This document shows positions 1-11,426 of a stretch of 64,000 bases of DNA, one piece after another. Within the stretch, counting starts at the first letter, position 1. Every line of letters begins with the position of its first letter. Made by a program: the position numbers and the translations under genes. The notes under the pieces were generated by a model. It was not told the DNA's origin. It worked only from the letters and a program-made list of their open reading frames with translations, and ran no database searches. The stretch lies in assembly GCA_030765055.1 (NCBI GenBank), contig CM060947.1, forward strand, positions 50,945,875 to 51,009,874, given 5' to 3'. This stretch comes from Mantis religiosa (Eukaryota; Arthropoda; Insecta; Mantodea; Mantidae).

Positions 1-36
<36 letters not shown>
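1..36. repeat. (TAA)n microsatellite at the window edge
   Basis: The window opens with about twelve uninterrupted copies of a TAA/ATA trinucleotide; the left end is cut by the window. Confidence 0.95.
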
Positions 37-38
<2 letters not shown>

Positions 39-2406
39 GAAAACACTATTGTTCGATTATTACATAGGGCACCCAGTGAGAGAGGCAGGGGAGAGAGAGG
101 CATGAAATTGTTTCCATAGCAAAAACGAGAGAATTTGCCATAATAAGAGAGTTCTGCTGTTTTTTCCCAAGCCACCAGTATTTTAGCATTCCTTCTGTTG
201 CTCTAAATGAAGTTCTCTCAGGAGAATGAGTTAAAAGAGAACAAAAGAACTTCCCCAAGAAGTAAGATTATTTATTAGCAATTTTTTTCTTACTCCTTTT
301 CTCCCCTTGCAGTAAAACGGAAGGATGCCATGAAAAAAAGAACGGTAATTACGGAAGCTTTTAAAAAGAGAGGAGGTGGAGGAAATGGAAGGGGTAGTTC
401 TCTCCCTTCTAAACGTTTACATTAAGAAACAAAGGACGGGCGGTATGTGAAACTGTTATAAATACCGCGGCCCCACGTGCGCTTTTGTCGAATTTCAAAA
501 AATGAGCTCATTTAGTTACGGAAAAGAGAGAAAAGCTTTTTATTTCCATTTGAAATTCATAAATATGCCACTTTAGCGGGAAATGTTCCTTCTTTATCTC
601 GGTTATTAGCCCGTTTCATTAACGGAAAGTGTGACGTAGAGAGACAAAAGAATAGCTGCCGCCGGCGCGGCGTGGTATCCACTGATAGAACTCAAACAAA
701 AGATGTCTCTGCTAAGAGCAAAGGAATGACTTCTGTACTACGTGGCTAACTTCACGCCCGGACCAGAAATGATTGTATAATTTGCCTGCTCTCTCCTCGC
801 TCTAAAACGTAGCATATTTAATGGACTTCGTCAGAAATTATCCTCTCAACGAATACAAGGAACTCCACCTCTTAAAAAGGTAACTTCAGGCGCAGATTTT
901 GTCATTTTCACGCCTCTTTGCACGATGAGTATGGTTTCTAGACTGGGAGACAATGCATCGTGTTCCAAATTAAGTGTTTCGCTGAGGATTATTTTAAACA
1001 TCAGAAACATCCGGTGTAACGTGCAAGGCTGGCTCTTCAAGTACCTCTTCCCTCAACCACCTAATTTGATATGTGTTTTTAGAGGTTTTCTTAATTTAGT
1101 AGAGGCACCTGGTAAGGTTTCCCCTCTGTTACGACGTTTTCTCTCTGTTATGCTTCTAGGTTTCGTGGTATGAGGAGATTTATATTAAATAGCTTGTATG
1201 AATTAAATTGTTTCCGGGATATTTTGTTATGGGTTTGATTTTATGGTATTTATCATGTTCTCCAGTTGGAAGTCATTCCTTTTAAACCGGTTTGCTGACA
1301 CAAGCAGGAATCGGTTCAACTGGTTGGCTAGACTCTGGCGTGTGTATCCCCGGGTGCGAGCTTAAATTCGGTCCAGCCTTATATTTTTATGTCTATTTTT
1401 ATGTCTATTTAAACGTGACAATCCATTTACTGACATGTAAAAGACTTGTGAGGCCAAATTTCGGCACACCGATGGCACTAATGTAACCATAATATTGACA
1501 GAGTTGTTAACAAGCTAAAATACTTATATTTATATATACAGAAATACATTTCAAAGCCATCACATAGCTACCAGCCCTTGAAAGATTTAACTATCGCCTA
1601 AGTAAGCATTTTTGAGAACAGTTTAAAGAGCGAGTGTAATACATAAGATTTTTTTATTTGTTATTTCAGTTTCTTGTATTCCCCTTGAACCTACAATGAA
1701 ACATGAATTAAAATATTTCTCTTAACGTTTATTTGAATAAGTTTAAATCGATAGAAAAGTTATTTTTCGTATTACTCGACCAGCGCTGTGATCGTTCCTT
1801 ATCGGGTCTTATCTAGTCAATTAGAACAGTGCAATATTAGTAAGTTGACGCACAGTAAGTTATGAAACAAATAAAGCGATTGGAAGCTGCGTGTTCCTAT
1901 ATATGTTTTCTCGCGCCTGCCGATGTATGAAACATTGCTGTCCAGAAGACATATTTATATCTGAACAGACCATAGATACACTGGACTCGCCGTGTATGTG
2001 CGATAAGCTGAGGTAAACATCTGTGTTGCGAGTTTTTCCCGATACGCTTTCTCGCTTCGCCATGTAGGAAGAATATGAAGATTTTAAGGATTTTAAGAGC
2101 AGGTAGGCTTGTAATAATGAGCTTCTTTTCGGTTTCGATACTACCAATCGTGTATATAAATCAGTTACAAGTAGAAACAGCCGAGTCCCAATAACACAAG
2201 CACAAGGAAGAAACCCAAGTCTGTGCATATACAACAGTTACTATAAGAAATGATGTAACTGAAATGTATAAATGAAAGCTTTGATGCGAGTCCCTTGCCT
2301 GCCTTCCCTGATCTTCAATGACTGAGATATCTCACTGCAATAACTTCATCCTCTCAAGTATCACTGTATTGTTTATTTTGTGTCGCTATTCAGAGAAATG
2401 GTACGG
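37..2406. other. Unassigned AT-rich DNA, no gene recognised
   Basis: No family is recognised. A consensus-looking TATA box (TATAAATA, 457-464) sits beside a short CpG-rich patch at 465-485, but no initiator or coding exon follows, so it is not called a promoter. A 124-codon minus-strand open frame at 1860-2234 resembles nothing known to me and is probably chance. Confidence 0.5.
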
Positions 2407-2420
2407 TCTCCATCAAATTG

Positions 2421-2662
2421 GCCACGCCGTGGCTCAGTGGTTAGACCGGTTGGCTCTCACCAAGGCGGCCCGGATTCGATCCCAGGCGACCGCAAAGTGA
2501 GATTTGTGGTGGACAACGCGGCGCTGGGGCGGGTTTTCTCCGGGATCTCCGGTTTCCCCCGCTATCTCATTCCACCGGTGCTCCATCTTCATCTCATGTA
2601 CCATCAGTGTCACCGCCTGCGGTGCCGTATGTAGTAAAAGCGGGCGTTAAACACTACACATT
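2421..2662 (+). mobile_element. SINE-A, full-length copy with tRNA-like head
   Basis: A roughly 240-bp SINE with polymerase III internal boxes: A box TGGCTCAGTGGT near 2430 and B box GATTCGATCCC near 2474. A conserved body follows (GGTTTTCTCC and CACCGGTGCTCC blocks), ending in GTTAAACACTACACA. It is bounded by a perfect 14-bp target-site duplication, tctccatcaaattg, at 2407-2420 and 2663-2676, which fixes both borders and shows LINE-type retrotransposition. Other copies lie at 4851-5065, 7669-7814, 37569-37823 and 57021-57195, with a head-only relic at 10812-10871. The name SINE-A is mine. Confidence 0.9.
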
Positions 2663-2811
2663 TCTCCATCAAATTGAATCCTATAGTTCCAGAAGGGTTT
2701 ATCACTTACACGCAACCTAAAACTGAGTTAAATGGTTTTCACTTTAACCGATCAACTGACTTTCAAATACTTTAAGATATCCACCGTCTTTATTTCATTG
2801 CTATAAATAAA

Positions 2812-3580
2812 AATAAAGTTATTACTTTCATGTGGGTTCCTTCACACTGCGACATTAAGGGAAATGAAGAAGCGGACAAAGCTGCCAAAGAAGCAAGTCA
2901 ACTAACAGACTTAGATAAACAACAAAACCTTATCGGGATATTACAAAATGGAAACAGATCTGGAATCAATCGCCTCCAGAAAAGTTACATATGGCAAGGA
3001 AAGAGGACACTAGCTCTTCTCCTCTCTACTGTCTTAGTAGGAAAGAGCAGGTGATTATCTAACGTCTCCGCATTGATCATACAATGTTAACCCATTCATA
3101 CCTCCTTAGCAAAGGTCAGCCACCGCAATGTGAAGTCTGCAACATCCGCCTGACAGTAAACCATCTCACAGAATGCAAGGAATACGCTCCACAACGACAG
3201 CTTCATCACATCACTGGAGACTTACCTACCATTCTGAACACGTCATCCAACTTCAAACACGTACTGATATTCTTCAAAAGTACAAACTTGTATAACAAAG
3301 TATAAAATCTAAGGATACCAATTTAGAATATACATAAGTTATTATATAAAAAATTAATTGTCTAAATACTCTGTTCTATTCATTGTTATTCAGAACTTTA
3401 TCCCTATGATTTATAGATATTGAATGGCTTTGTGATATTGGTTTGTTATTTATTGTTTTCATGCTTTTGTTTAAATAATTGTAACCAACTTATTATATAC
3501 ACTGTATTATACAAAATAGTCGCGAATTGGCCTAGTTATTAAGGCGACCCTATACAAATAAATTAAAAAAATAATAAATG
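2812..3580 (+). pseudogene. Non-LTR retrotransposon 3' end: RNase H tail and zinc knuckle, broken
   Basis: A 5'-truncated LINE terminus. The first readable residues are WVPSHCDIKGNEEADKAAKE (2830 onward), which match the C-terminal part of a LINE RNase H domain (W-V-P-S-H, then G-N-E-x-A-D). A stop near 3052 and a frame change separate this from a second frame at 3084-3305, containing CEVCNIRLTVNHLTEC (C-x2-C-x7-H-x3-C). That is the zinc-knuckle-like motif often found after RNase H in I/Jockey/R1-type elements. An AT-rich 3' region ends in an A-rich tail near 3565-3580. No RT or endonuclease is present, so the copy is dead. Clade assignment beyond an RNase H-bearing LINE is inference. Confidence 0.8.
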
Positions 3581-4850
3581 TTGTATTTATTTTAATTCTA
3601 CTCCGTTTAACATAACTTCTTCTGTTGAGTTATTTTCACTATCATCATTGTCACCGTCTCCATCCCATTTTCTTAAGTTATAATTCTTTCAATCTGTTTT
3701 TCCTTTAGTGCAACTTTTCCCTACTACTCCTGTTTTATTTCATCCACATGTTGAATACATTTCCCCATTGCATTTGTCCAATTTGCTAAACTCATTGACG
3801 GCACAATATTTCGTATTTCATTCTAAAGGTTACATTTCTGCAAGAAATCCATTGTTTGGCATCTGTCCATATTAATTCTATAGGGTTCCGATATGGATGT
3901 CACGGAGGAAGCCTTAAGGCTGCATAGCTATATTCAGACAATATTTGTTCAGCTGAAAGGTTCTCTGAGTCGGAGGAATTAAATCACACAATTTTGTTTT
4001 GATTCTATATTCATCAAACGGGACATTGTGATTTTGTAACCAAGAAAGCATGTATCTTATTAAATAGCTTGACGTTGCAGGGATATCTACTTGTGCATTA
4101 TGATTAGCGGCATTATCTATTGCTAACACCGAGTTAAGGGGTAAATTTGAAATTTAACACTGTGAGTCATTATGTAACATAATTTTCAGTATTCACTTCT
4201 TTATGAACTTTCTTTAGACCAGGGCTCGCTGACGTTTCTATGGGTGAACATCAGTGTTTATGTTCTAGAACTATTACATATAATGAAGAGACACAGTCAC
4301 GGGTGATGTTAAATATTCAAATGTGTTTTAATTTTTCTTAACAGTTCAGCTTTCAACACGTGTATTTGTGGTAGACAAACAGGTTAATATCAAATGTACA
4401 ATCTCCTATTCTCAAAGTTATATTCTGAGAATCGAAATACACCCGTTCGCGTTAGTCTAGCAAGAAACACGTCTATCTTTACTCCACGTTCACCAGCCAG
4501 ACTAATATAAAGTCTGTGATACCATCATCATGCAATATTGCAGTGTTGAAATGGGGTATGTCCTTGTAATGAAAGGAACAGGTTGTAAACACTCCTATGT
4601 GATAAGCGTACTTGTGAATTACATACACAATGCTTTTAATGTGTATACTGCATTGCTATATTCGCTACCGCCATTCCTGGAATAAAATTACAGTCACTGG
4701 TAGAAGCACAAGCACAGTTCTTAAGATAACAAACCTATAAACAGCTGTTCTATTGTCAGACTAAAGGTGCTCACCTGGATTATGGATTAGAAACTTCAGC
4801 ATTGTAGCCATGGGTGGGCTATTGGACCTACTGAATTTCCGAGAGGAAAT
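3581..4850. other. Unassigned AT-rich DNA
   Basis: No coding or repeat family recognised. Short open frames such as 3914-4129 (minus) show no known motif. Confidence 0.5.
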
Positions 4851-5065
4851 AAAATGTATATAGTGTAACGCCCACTTTTACTACATGAGGCACCGCAAAC
4901 GGTGACACTGATGATACATGAGATAAAGATGAAGCACCGGTGGAATGAGATGGCGGGGCAAACCGGAGATCCCAGAGAAAACGCGCACCAGCGCCGTGTT
5001 GTCCACACAAATCTCACTTTGCGCCCTCCTGGAATCGAACCCAGGCCGCCTTGGTGCTTCCGAGA
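4851..5065 (-). mobile_element. SINE-A copy, diverged
   Basis: The SINE-A body reads on the minus strand: the GTTACACTATA-like 3' end near 4862, the CACCGGTGCTTCATC block near 4935, and the B box GGTTCGATTCC near 5035. The A-box end is eroded after about 5065. No convincing target duplication is seen. Confidence 0.85.
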
Positions 5066-5371
5066 GGGACGGATGTGTTGAGAGACTTTGAAGATTTGCC
5101 AGATCTATTGGCGACAGGCACAGTAGGATCTTAAGATTTCCAAATTTTCCTAAGATTTTTCCTTTAGTATTCTCCTGATATTTTGGCATCCAGAGACATG
5201 CAACCTTCTCAAAGCACATTTACAGTAAACGCCGTACACCACCGTCCGAAACGTCTAGGCCTGCTACGTGCGATATGAAACAAAACAAATAAATGACACA
5301 CAAATCTGTGATAGAAGCTATATAATCATAATTATTACCCCATCATTCTGGTATTTTTTATGTTTATTTTT
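5066..5371. other. Unassigned spacer between two SINEs
   Basis: Nothing recognised; AT-rich. Confidence 0.5.
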
Positions 5372-5605
5372 AATTTATGTCCTCCAAAGTTAAGTTATAT
5401 CGGACGATTAATGAAATGGGCAAAATGATGCTCAAGTGAGTCCAGGGTCCAAAAAGCTTTGGAGTTACCTGACATTTATTTTTCAGGACAAGTGAAAACC
5501 CCGAAAAATCTCTAACCAGCTGGCTTAACAAGGCGAGATTCGAAATCGGGTCCTCTTGAATATGAAAGACACGCTAACACCTACATTACAGAGGTGTAAG
5601 GAAAG
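5372..5605 (-). mobile_element. SINE-B copy, diverged
   Basis: Minus-strand copy of a second SINE family (my name SINE-B). From the head: an A-box-like segment near 5590, a B box close to GATTTCGAATCTCG near 5535, the ACCCGACATTCGTCTT-like block near 5470, and the terminal block AACTTTGGAGGACATAAATT near 5372-5392. It is an old copy with many substitutions. Confidence 0.82.
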
Positions 5606-6757
5606 GTGTAAGGTCTGGGAAAGTGACTTTTCACCCGATATCTTCTAAATAGTATTGGAATTTCAGGGCAATCGCATAGCAACCACCTCTTAGAAAATTA
5701 AAGTATTGCTTAAACATACTGTATTCCCCTATTATTGTAATATCTACAAGGGAATATTAGCAGAATGGTTTCTAACATTGTTTATTTCGATTAATATCTA
5801 GTATATAGAATAATAAGCATTTACAAGAATGGCTTGTAGAAGAGTTGGCAGAGATGTGAATGTAGTACTCAAAACCTGCATTACCGATGAAATCCCTGCA
5901 ACAAAATTTCTCTGAAATTCCACACTTCTTGTTTTTAGCATGGATGACTTATAAACTAAACATCCAAGGAAGGGGTAGCTTTGTGATCCGCCACTGGATG
6001 GCGCCGCAGGAATTTGAACGTAAAACGGCCATCAGCGTCGTCCGTGAATCAATCTGATGGACCACAATTGGGGCACAATCAAGCCGAACAATAGCGGACC
6101 CTTAAACCCGACTGGCCTTTGATTTTGTGTGCGGGGTCCCACATGATGCAGGTCTATAGAAACAGCCGCCCTTGCACCTGTGGACATTCATTTGTTTCAG
6201 AATTCATTACGGGCCGTTAAGTCTTCCAGCAGAGCTCAACTACACATGTCAAACTCTCATATGTGGGAGATGTCAGTAAAGCACCCTGCTTTCTATACCC
6301 TTATCGTTTATTTTTGCGTCTCTTGATTAAGGTATATACTTCATCTCATTCGAGGTAAAAGGGTAAAGGGTGGACAATGAAAGAAGATACTTTACAGACT
6401 GCAACCTCTGAATAAATCTGTAGCGGCTAATACTTCCTGGGAGGAAGGGATGACGTTTCTAGGGTACTTCATGACGTAATTACATTTTATTGGTTAATGC
6501 TGTTATCTTGCAGATGCCATCACGCATTGTGTTGCATACAGGACCTATGCTAATTCTGTCAATTCATTGATTAATTACGACTAGATATTGCTGAATAATG
6601 GGCAATTGTCACCAAACATAAATGAGGCTGCATGCTCCTTCTTCCCCTACCTTACTAAAAGATGTAAGCACCGCTGGACGAATGTTCTAATGCACTCATT
6701 ATTAGCGCTCTTACAGACGATTATAAATATAATGTGAAACAAGTGTACAAGGGCAAC
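5606..6757. other. Unassigned DNA
   Basis: No family recognised. 5990-6200 is somewhat richer in CpG but has no long reading frame. Confidence 0.45.
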
Positions 6758-6768
6758 ACAGACGGAAC

Positions 6769-7035
6769 GCTCGCCTCGGTAGCGCAGATGTTAGCGTGTC
6801 TGCCTCACATTCAAGAGGTCCCGAGTTCGAATCTCGGTCAGGGCGAGTTACCTTGGTAAGGGGTTTTCCAGGGTTTTCCCTTATCCTCAAAAGCGAATGT
6901 CGGGTAACTCTAAGTTCCATGGACCCCGGACTCATTGGACTCATTGGACTGAACATCACTTAATCCATTTCATTCATCGTCCGATGTGACTTAACGTGAC
7001 GTAAATTACAAAAAAAAAGGGGAAAGGAAAAAAGA
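6769..7035 (+). mobile_element. SINE-B copy with target-site duplication
   Basis: A well-preserved SINE-B: A box GGTAGCGCAGATG near 6778, B box GAGTTCGAATCTCGG near 6824, the GGGTTTTCC block, the TGGACCCCGGACTCATT block, the terminal GACTTAACGTGACGTAAATT, and an A-rich tail at 7009-7035. The 11-bp duplication acagacggaac at 6758-6768 and 7036-7046 defines the insertion. A small internal tandem duplication of GGACTCATT occurs near 6928-6946. Confidence 0.9.
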
Positions 7036-7205
7036 ACAGACGGAACACGGACGGATATAAATGTTTCAAATGGGAATGCTATCTACTGAAATTGTTGCTC
7101 CTTGCATGACATCGTGTGAAAGTAAAGAATGCTGACTTAGCAAAGAGTAGTACAGTATGCACCAAAATATACAGTACTGGAAATTATGTAACACTTGTCA
7201 TCACC

Positions 7206-8240
7206 TTACATATCGAGATGATTGTATAAATGTTCAAAAGGTGCTCCATTGTGCTGTAGTCGGCGTTCATAACGATCACGCAGATTTTCTAACATATTCC
7301 GGAACGGAGGTTGCTTCAGATTCCCGAAGAATGAGACTATCATCTGGCGTAATGCAGACACAGTTTTGGGTGGATATTGACAGTTGAAAGCTGTCTCCTT
7401 TAAGATTTCCCACACGCAAGCACCAGGTGGTGTAAGATCAGTGGAATTGGTGGGTAGTGGACTCAGCCCCGCGGTAGTAAATTACTCGTACTAGAAAGGT
7501 TTCTTGTAGCATAGCCATAAACTGTCGAGCAGTGTGGCAGGTCGCACCGTCTTGGTGCAACCACTGTCTATTCATCTGTATGTTCCTAGAATGAAAAAAC
7601 CTTCTTAGATCCTGAATAAATAGCCCGATCATCATGTTCCTATAGCGTTCCTGGTTAACAGTAAGAGAATGAATGAATGTGTGTAGTGTTTAACGCCCGC
7701 TTTTACTACATACGGCACCGCAGGCGGTGACACTGATGATGCATGAGATGAAGATGGAGCACCGGTGGAATGAGATGGCGGGGGAAACCGGAGGTCCCGG
7801 AGAAAACCCGCCCCAACAGTAAGAGATGCACCATCATCATTCTCTACGAAATATGGACCTAACACACCTTTTCCTGACACTACACAGCAAATAATCACAC
7901 GCACACTATGTAGCGGTTTCTGGATTTTAGTGTCTGGCCTCTCGAAGCCAAGTTTGTTTGGTGATTGATAAAACCATCTAAGTAAATGTGACTTTCGTCC
8001 GAGCACCGCACGTTGAACAAGAAATCTGGATCCTCGTACATCATCGCCAAAAATCGTGCACAATACTCTACCCTGACATGCTTATCGTGCTCCGTCAGTC
8101 GTTGCCCAACCTGTATTCAGCACGGAGATTCACCTATGTCTTTAAACAACCGTCGAAGAGACGTACTGGTGATGTTTAATTTCAAGGAGCATGCGAACTG
8201 CGCGAAAATTAGCACTTTATATTTTGGCGTATACCATAGT
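7206..8240 (-). pseudogene. DDE transposase of the Tc1/mariner superfamily, broken
   Basis: Reading on the minus strand, in order: an N-terminal helix-turn-helix remnant (SLRRLFKDIG, near 8150), RVEYCARFLAMMYEDPDF (near 8050), SDESHIYLDGFINHQ (near 7985, first catalytic aspartate), VSGKGVLGPYFVENDDG (near 7850), HQDGATCHTARQFMAMLQET (near 7530, second aspartate block), and a degraded C-terminal block ending at 7206. These motifs belong to a Tc1/mariner-like transposase group widespread in arthropods. Several frameshifts and stops, plus a SINE-A insertion at 7669-7814, make it inactive. Terminal inverted repeats were not found, so the element borders are unknown. Confidence 0.85.
7669..7814 (-). 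mobile_element. SINE-A, 5'-truncated, inserted in a transposase gene
   Basis: Only the 3' half of SINE-A is present, with no tRNA-like head. The minus-strand 3' end carries an (ATTC)n-like tail, visible as gaatgaatgaatg at 7668-7680. The 12-bp duplication aacagtaagaga at 7657-7668 and 7815-7826 lies inside the transposase reading frame, where it duplicates four codons (SLTV). The insertion therefore postdates the DNA transposon. 5' truncation at the tRNA end is as expected for target-primed reverse transcription. Confidence 0.92.
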
Positions 8241-8555
8241 TCAAAACATACAAAATAACGACTAATACTTTCAATTACATAAATTATTCTCATTCGAGAT
8301 ATATACCTCAGAAATCCTCTACTGCATATTTGGTTGTAGATACAAAATGAATAGGGCAATAAACAACTGATCCGGAAGAAATAAGACCTAAAGCTTTCCT
8401 GGCGACTAATGTATTTCAGATCTTCTTCGAAAGCAAGCCAGGCGAAAAGACGATTTGAAATCGACATTTTGGGAGCGTACATCGCTCCCATCATCAAGAT
8501 ATTTTAAGAAATGCTATAACCAGAAAATGTATTACTGGATGTAACACGCTTATCA
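8241..8555. other. Unassigned DNA next to the transposase relic
   Basis: May include the 5' flank of the broken transposon; no inverted repeat detected. A minus-strand 126-codon frame (8117-8497) overlaps the transposase N-terminus and is not independent. Confidence 0.4.
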
Positions 8556-8830
8556 ACGAAGACAAAACACTATCAATATTCACAATACTGAACAAAAGAC
8601 TGTATCAGTAAATTAAATGTCAGGTCAGGAGATGGCGTGAGTGTAGAAAATTAGATACGTCAAGGAAACGTAACTACTTAACTTGAAGATCAGGCTGTGT
8701 AGATATGTGCTTCTTAAGTCGACGGGCTTTTATTTTAGGGCCAGTCTCCAAGAGGAACTGAACTGAAATCCATCACGATTATGCGTGCTCCTCTCGGAGG
8801 AAATGGCCAAAGCCTCCTTAACTCTCCGCT
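8556..8830 (+). repeat. Dispersed repeat G, copy 1
   Basis: This segment recurs at 39328-39690. Shared blocks include ACAAAACACTATCAA, GAACAAAAGACTGT, AAATGTCAGGTCAGGAGATGG, GTAACTACTTAACTTGA, AAGTCGACGG, and ATCACGATTATGCGTGCTCC with AAATGGCCAAAG. No reading frame, tRNA-like box or terminal inverted repeat was found in this copy. The class is unknown; it could be part of a larger DNA transposon. Confidence 0.7.
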
Positions 8831-9295
8831 CCCAGTAACTGTTGCATTTTGCCAAAATGGTCGTCTTCCGAAAATTGGCTCTATGGTCGTTATAAAAGCA
8901 ATGCTCTGCCAGTCTAGACCGCTCAGGTTGATCCGGAAGAAGTAAGTGAATAAAAACTTCAAATTATAGAAAAGTGTACGCATTCCAAAATGGAAACCAA
9001 CCACAAAGAGTATTTCGGAATGGTTAACTATAAGCCAACACCCATGGCGTAGCAGCCTGCAAGCCGACCAGAGTATGCCAACTCGACTGCCGGCCTCACA
9101 CTCACATACGCAAGGCAGAGGTGGGTGATCATCCAATTAATACGGGGAGGAGATGTGGTCAGCATCACGACAACTCCATCCGGAAAGTTGGCTTCCTAGA
9201 CTAGGGTTCGCTACCTAGCGCAGCTCTTCAATTTCCTCACGAAGCTGGATGGACATCGGTGCTATACCCGGGGTCCTATACCCGGGCGCTTTCCG

Positions 9296-9346
9296 TGTCA
9301 GGGAATCAAAGCATAACGCCCTAGCCCACTAGGCCACGACGCAGGA
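9296..9346 (-). other. tRNA-like SINE head (family H)
   Basis: On the minus strand an A-box-like TGGCCTAGTGGG and a B-box-like GCTTTGATTCCC are spaced as in tRNA-derived SINEs. The flank at 9265-9292 holds two imperfect copies of CTATACCCGGG. It does not fold into a convincing complete tRNA. Confidence 0.5.
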
Positions 9347-9415
9347 CAATGGATAAATATACCACTGTGAAGTGCATAAAGACATTCGCAGATACAAACC
9401 AATAGAAAGGCATAT

Positions 9416-9650
9416 CTGGTGTGTTTGTAATTTACGCCCTCTAACATTAAGTCATATGAGACGATGAATGAAATGGGTGAAAAGATGCTCAAATATGTCC
9501 GGGGTCCAGGGAGCTTAGAGTTGCCCAACATTCGTCTTGAAGGATAAGAGAAAACTCCTGAAAAACCTTACCTTACCACCCTGACCGAGATTCGAACTCA
9601 GGACCTCTTGAACGTGAGGCAGACACGCTACCATGCACGCTACAGAGGCG
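9416..9650 (-). mobile_element. SINE-B copy, minus strand
   Basis: SINE-B on the minus strand: GTTAGAGGGCGTAAATT end near 9430-9445, B box GAGTTCGAATCTCGG near 9590, and head near 9640. A short possible duplication ggcatat (9409-9415 and 9651-9657) flanks it. Confidence 0.85.
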
Positions 9651-9687
9651 GGCATATATAATGGCTAACACTATTTGGCCTCAAAAA

Positions 9688-10063
9688 ATGAATAACGATT
9701 TCCCATTTGAGAAAATTGAGTACTTTAAAGTAAAATTAAGTGACAAGGAATAAGCCGAACATTTTAACTCTTCAAAGAATAAACAAACGAATAACAATTT
9801 TCCATTTGAGAAAAATATAGGTATTTTAAAATGGAAATCAGTTACAAGGAATATGTTAGAATTGTTAATTCTACCCCTCTATGAATAATGTCTTTGCATT
9901 TGAGAAAACTGTATTACAAGAAATAATTTGGAATTGGTTAACTCTGCCCCAAAAGAAATTTGAATAATGGTTTCCCATTTGATAAAATTAGAAAAATTGA
10001 AGTGCTTTAAACTGTAAACCAATTATAAGAAATATCTTGGAAATGGTTAACTCTCAAAAAAGG
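9688..10063 (+). repeat. Degenerate ~80-100-bp tandem repeat, four units
   Basis: Four imperfect units start near 9688, 9787, 9882 and 9961. Each begins with GAATAA followed by a TTTCCCATTTGAGAAAA-like block. Each ends with a CAAGAAATATCTTGGAAATGGTTAACTC-like block (key parts: ACAAG, AATAT, GGTTAACTC). Related single units are recognisable near 8950-9035, 18140-18215, 26930-26990 and, inverted, 63885-63925. Dispersed single units suggest a satellite-like or DNA-transposon-derived repeat. Divergence between units is high. Confidence 0.7.
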
Positions 10064-10077
10064 TCATTTGTACAAAT

Positions 10078-10225
10078 CGTTTATTTTAATATTATAATAA
10101 TATATATTTTATTTTATATTTCATTATTATAATTATAATTTATTATTATAATTTTAATATTATAATTTTATATTAGTTTATAAATAAAAGGGAGGGAGGG
10201 GGAGAGAGAGGGAGAGAATATATAT
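10078..10225. repeat. AT-rich low-complexity tract with purine-rich (GGGA/GA) run
   Basis: TAT/ATA-type low-complexity sequence at 10078-10185, followed by a G/A-only run at 10188-10220. Confidence 0.8.
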
Positions 10226-10811
10226 GAATTTAACACTGTAAGCCAACAGAATGTTTTCACTTTGTTCTGACAAGCCAATGATTAATTTACATTAAAAAAA
10301 CAAAGCCTTAAAATAATTAACCCCCAACCAGTTATAACGTTAGTTTATGAAATCGAACCTGGATCACAAGAACCGTATCACTTCCCTTGCTACAAAGCCC
10401 TCTTCAATATTTTGACAAAAAAACTACGGGGAAAGAAACACTGCAGGAACACCTGTTGGACGTCTAGAAGCATATTTTAACATCAAAGAAGATGAAACAC
10501 TTGTTCTTTTCATGTATAAAATCCTCTATTCCTTCTTTCTCTTCACAGGAACTGCTCTTTCAGGAACCCGCTTCTTACATTCCTGTTGTGCTTATATTCC
10601 ATGTATTTTCTTGCAAGTCTTTACATACGATCGTATTATATTTCTAATGCCATACTGTTTTCTATAGAGGACTTTCTTAAATTGTACTTATACTTCAGTG
10701 AGTTTCCAAATTAAAAAGGAAATTGAACGTAAATATGTACAAAAGAAAGATTTTTGTTCAGAATTTTTATTTTTTAATAATAAATTGTGTTTTTCAATTT
10801 TAATACTTTTA
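10226..10811. other. Unassigned AT-rich DNA
   Basis: Nothing recognised. Confidence 0.5.
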
Positions 10812-10871
10812 GCGGCCGCGCCGTGGCCGAAAGTTTAGCCCACTCGACTCTCACCAAGGTGGCCAAGTTTG
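10812..10871 (+). mobile_element. SINE-A head-only relic
   Basis: Only the tRNA-like head is recognisable: GCGGCCGCGCCGTGGCC, then TCTCACCAAGGTGGCCAAG. The body is missing. Confidence 0.65.
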
Positions 10872-11426
10872 CTATGAAACTATCAGTTTTTGTGCTATGC
10901 GATTCTAAGGCAGACAGACGCATACACACAAGCACATAAACCTTTTCCTACAAATACTTTAAAAAATTCAAGAAGCCTCAAAAGATATACATTGTTGATA
11001 TATCTTTATCGAATAATCAGCTTCCTCTACTTACCCTAAGTGCGCGTATGAGTTGAAGAAATGTGCTATGCATACATTTTTTACCGTTTCCAATAAGTTT
11101 ATGCACGCTATTGTCATATACAAAACCACAGTTGTCAAATAAATGCGTAATATCTTTCACAACACTTATCTACCTACTGTGGACCTCTGAGAACGTCTGA
11201 GGGATGTTTTGATCTCTGGGGGATTAAGGGGAACCATAACACATGTCAACTCACAATGATTTCGTAAATAAACCTACTATCCTCTTAAATTAAGTATCGC
11301 TCTCATGATCAGGGGGCTCTAAGAAATAAGGTTTGATATAAACAATTCTAGGAAGATAAGGCTAGAGTTTCAGCATATCACTAAAGGCTTAGATCTCATC
11401 TAATGAGCTCTTCAAATGCCCTCTTG
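10872..11426. other. Unassigned DNA
   Basis: Nothing recognised; no long frame. Confidence 0.5.

Noticed and set aside
1860..2234. 124-codon minus-strand open frame
   Set aside because: No recognisable domain, no coding-like composition, no neighbouring exon signals; likely chance in AT-rich DNA.
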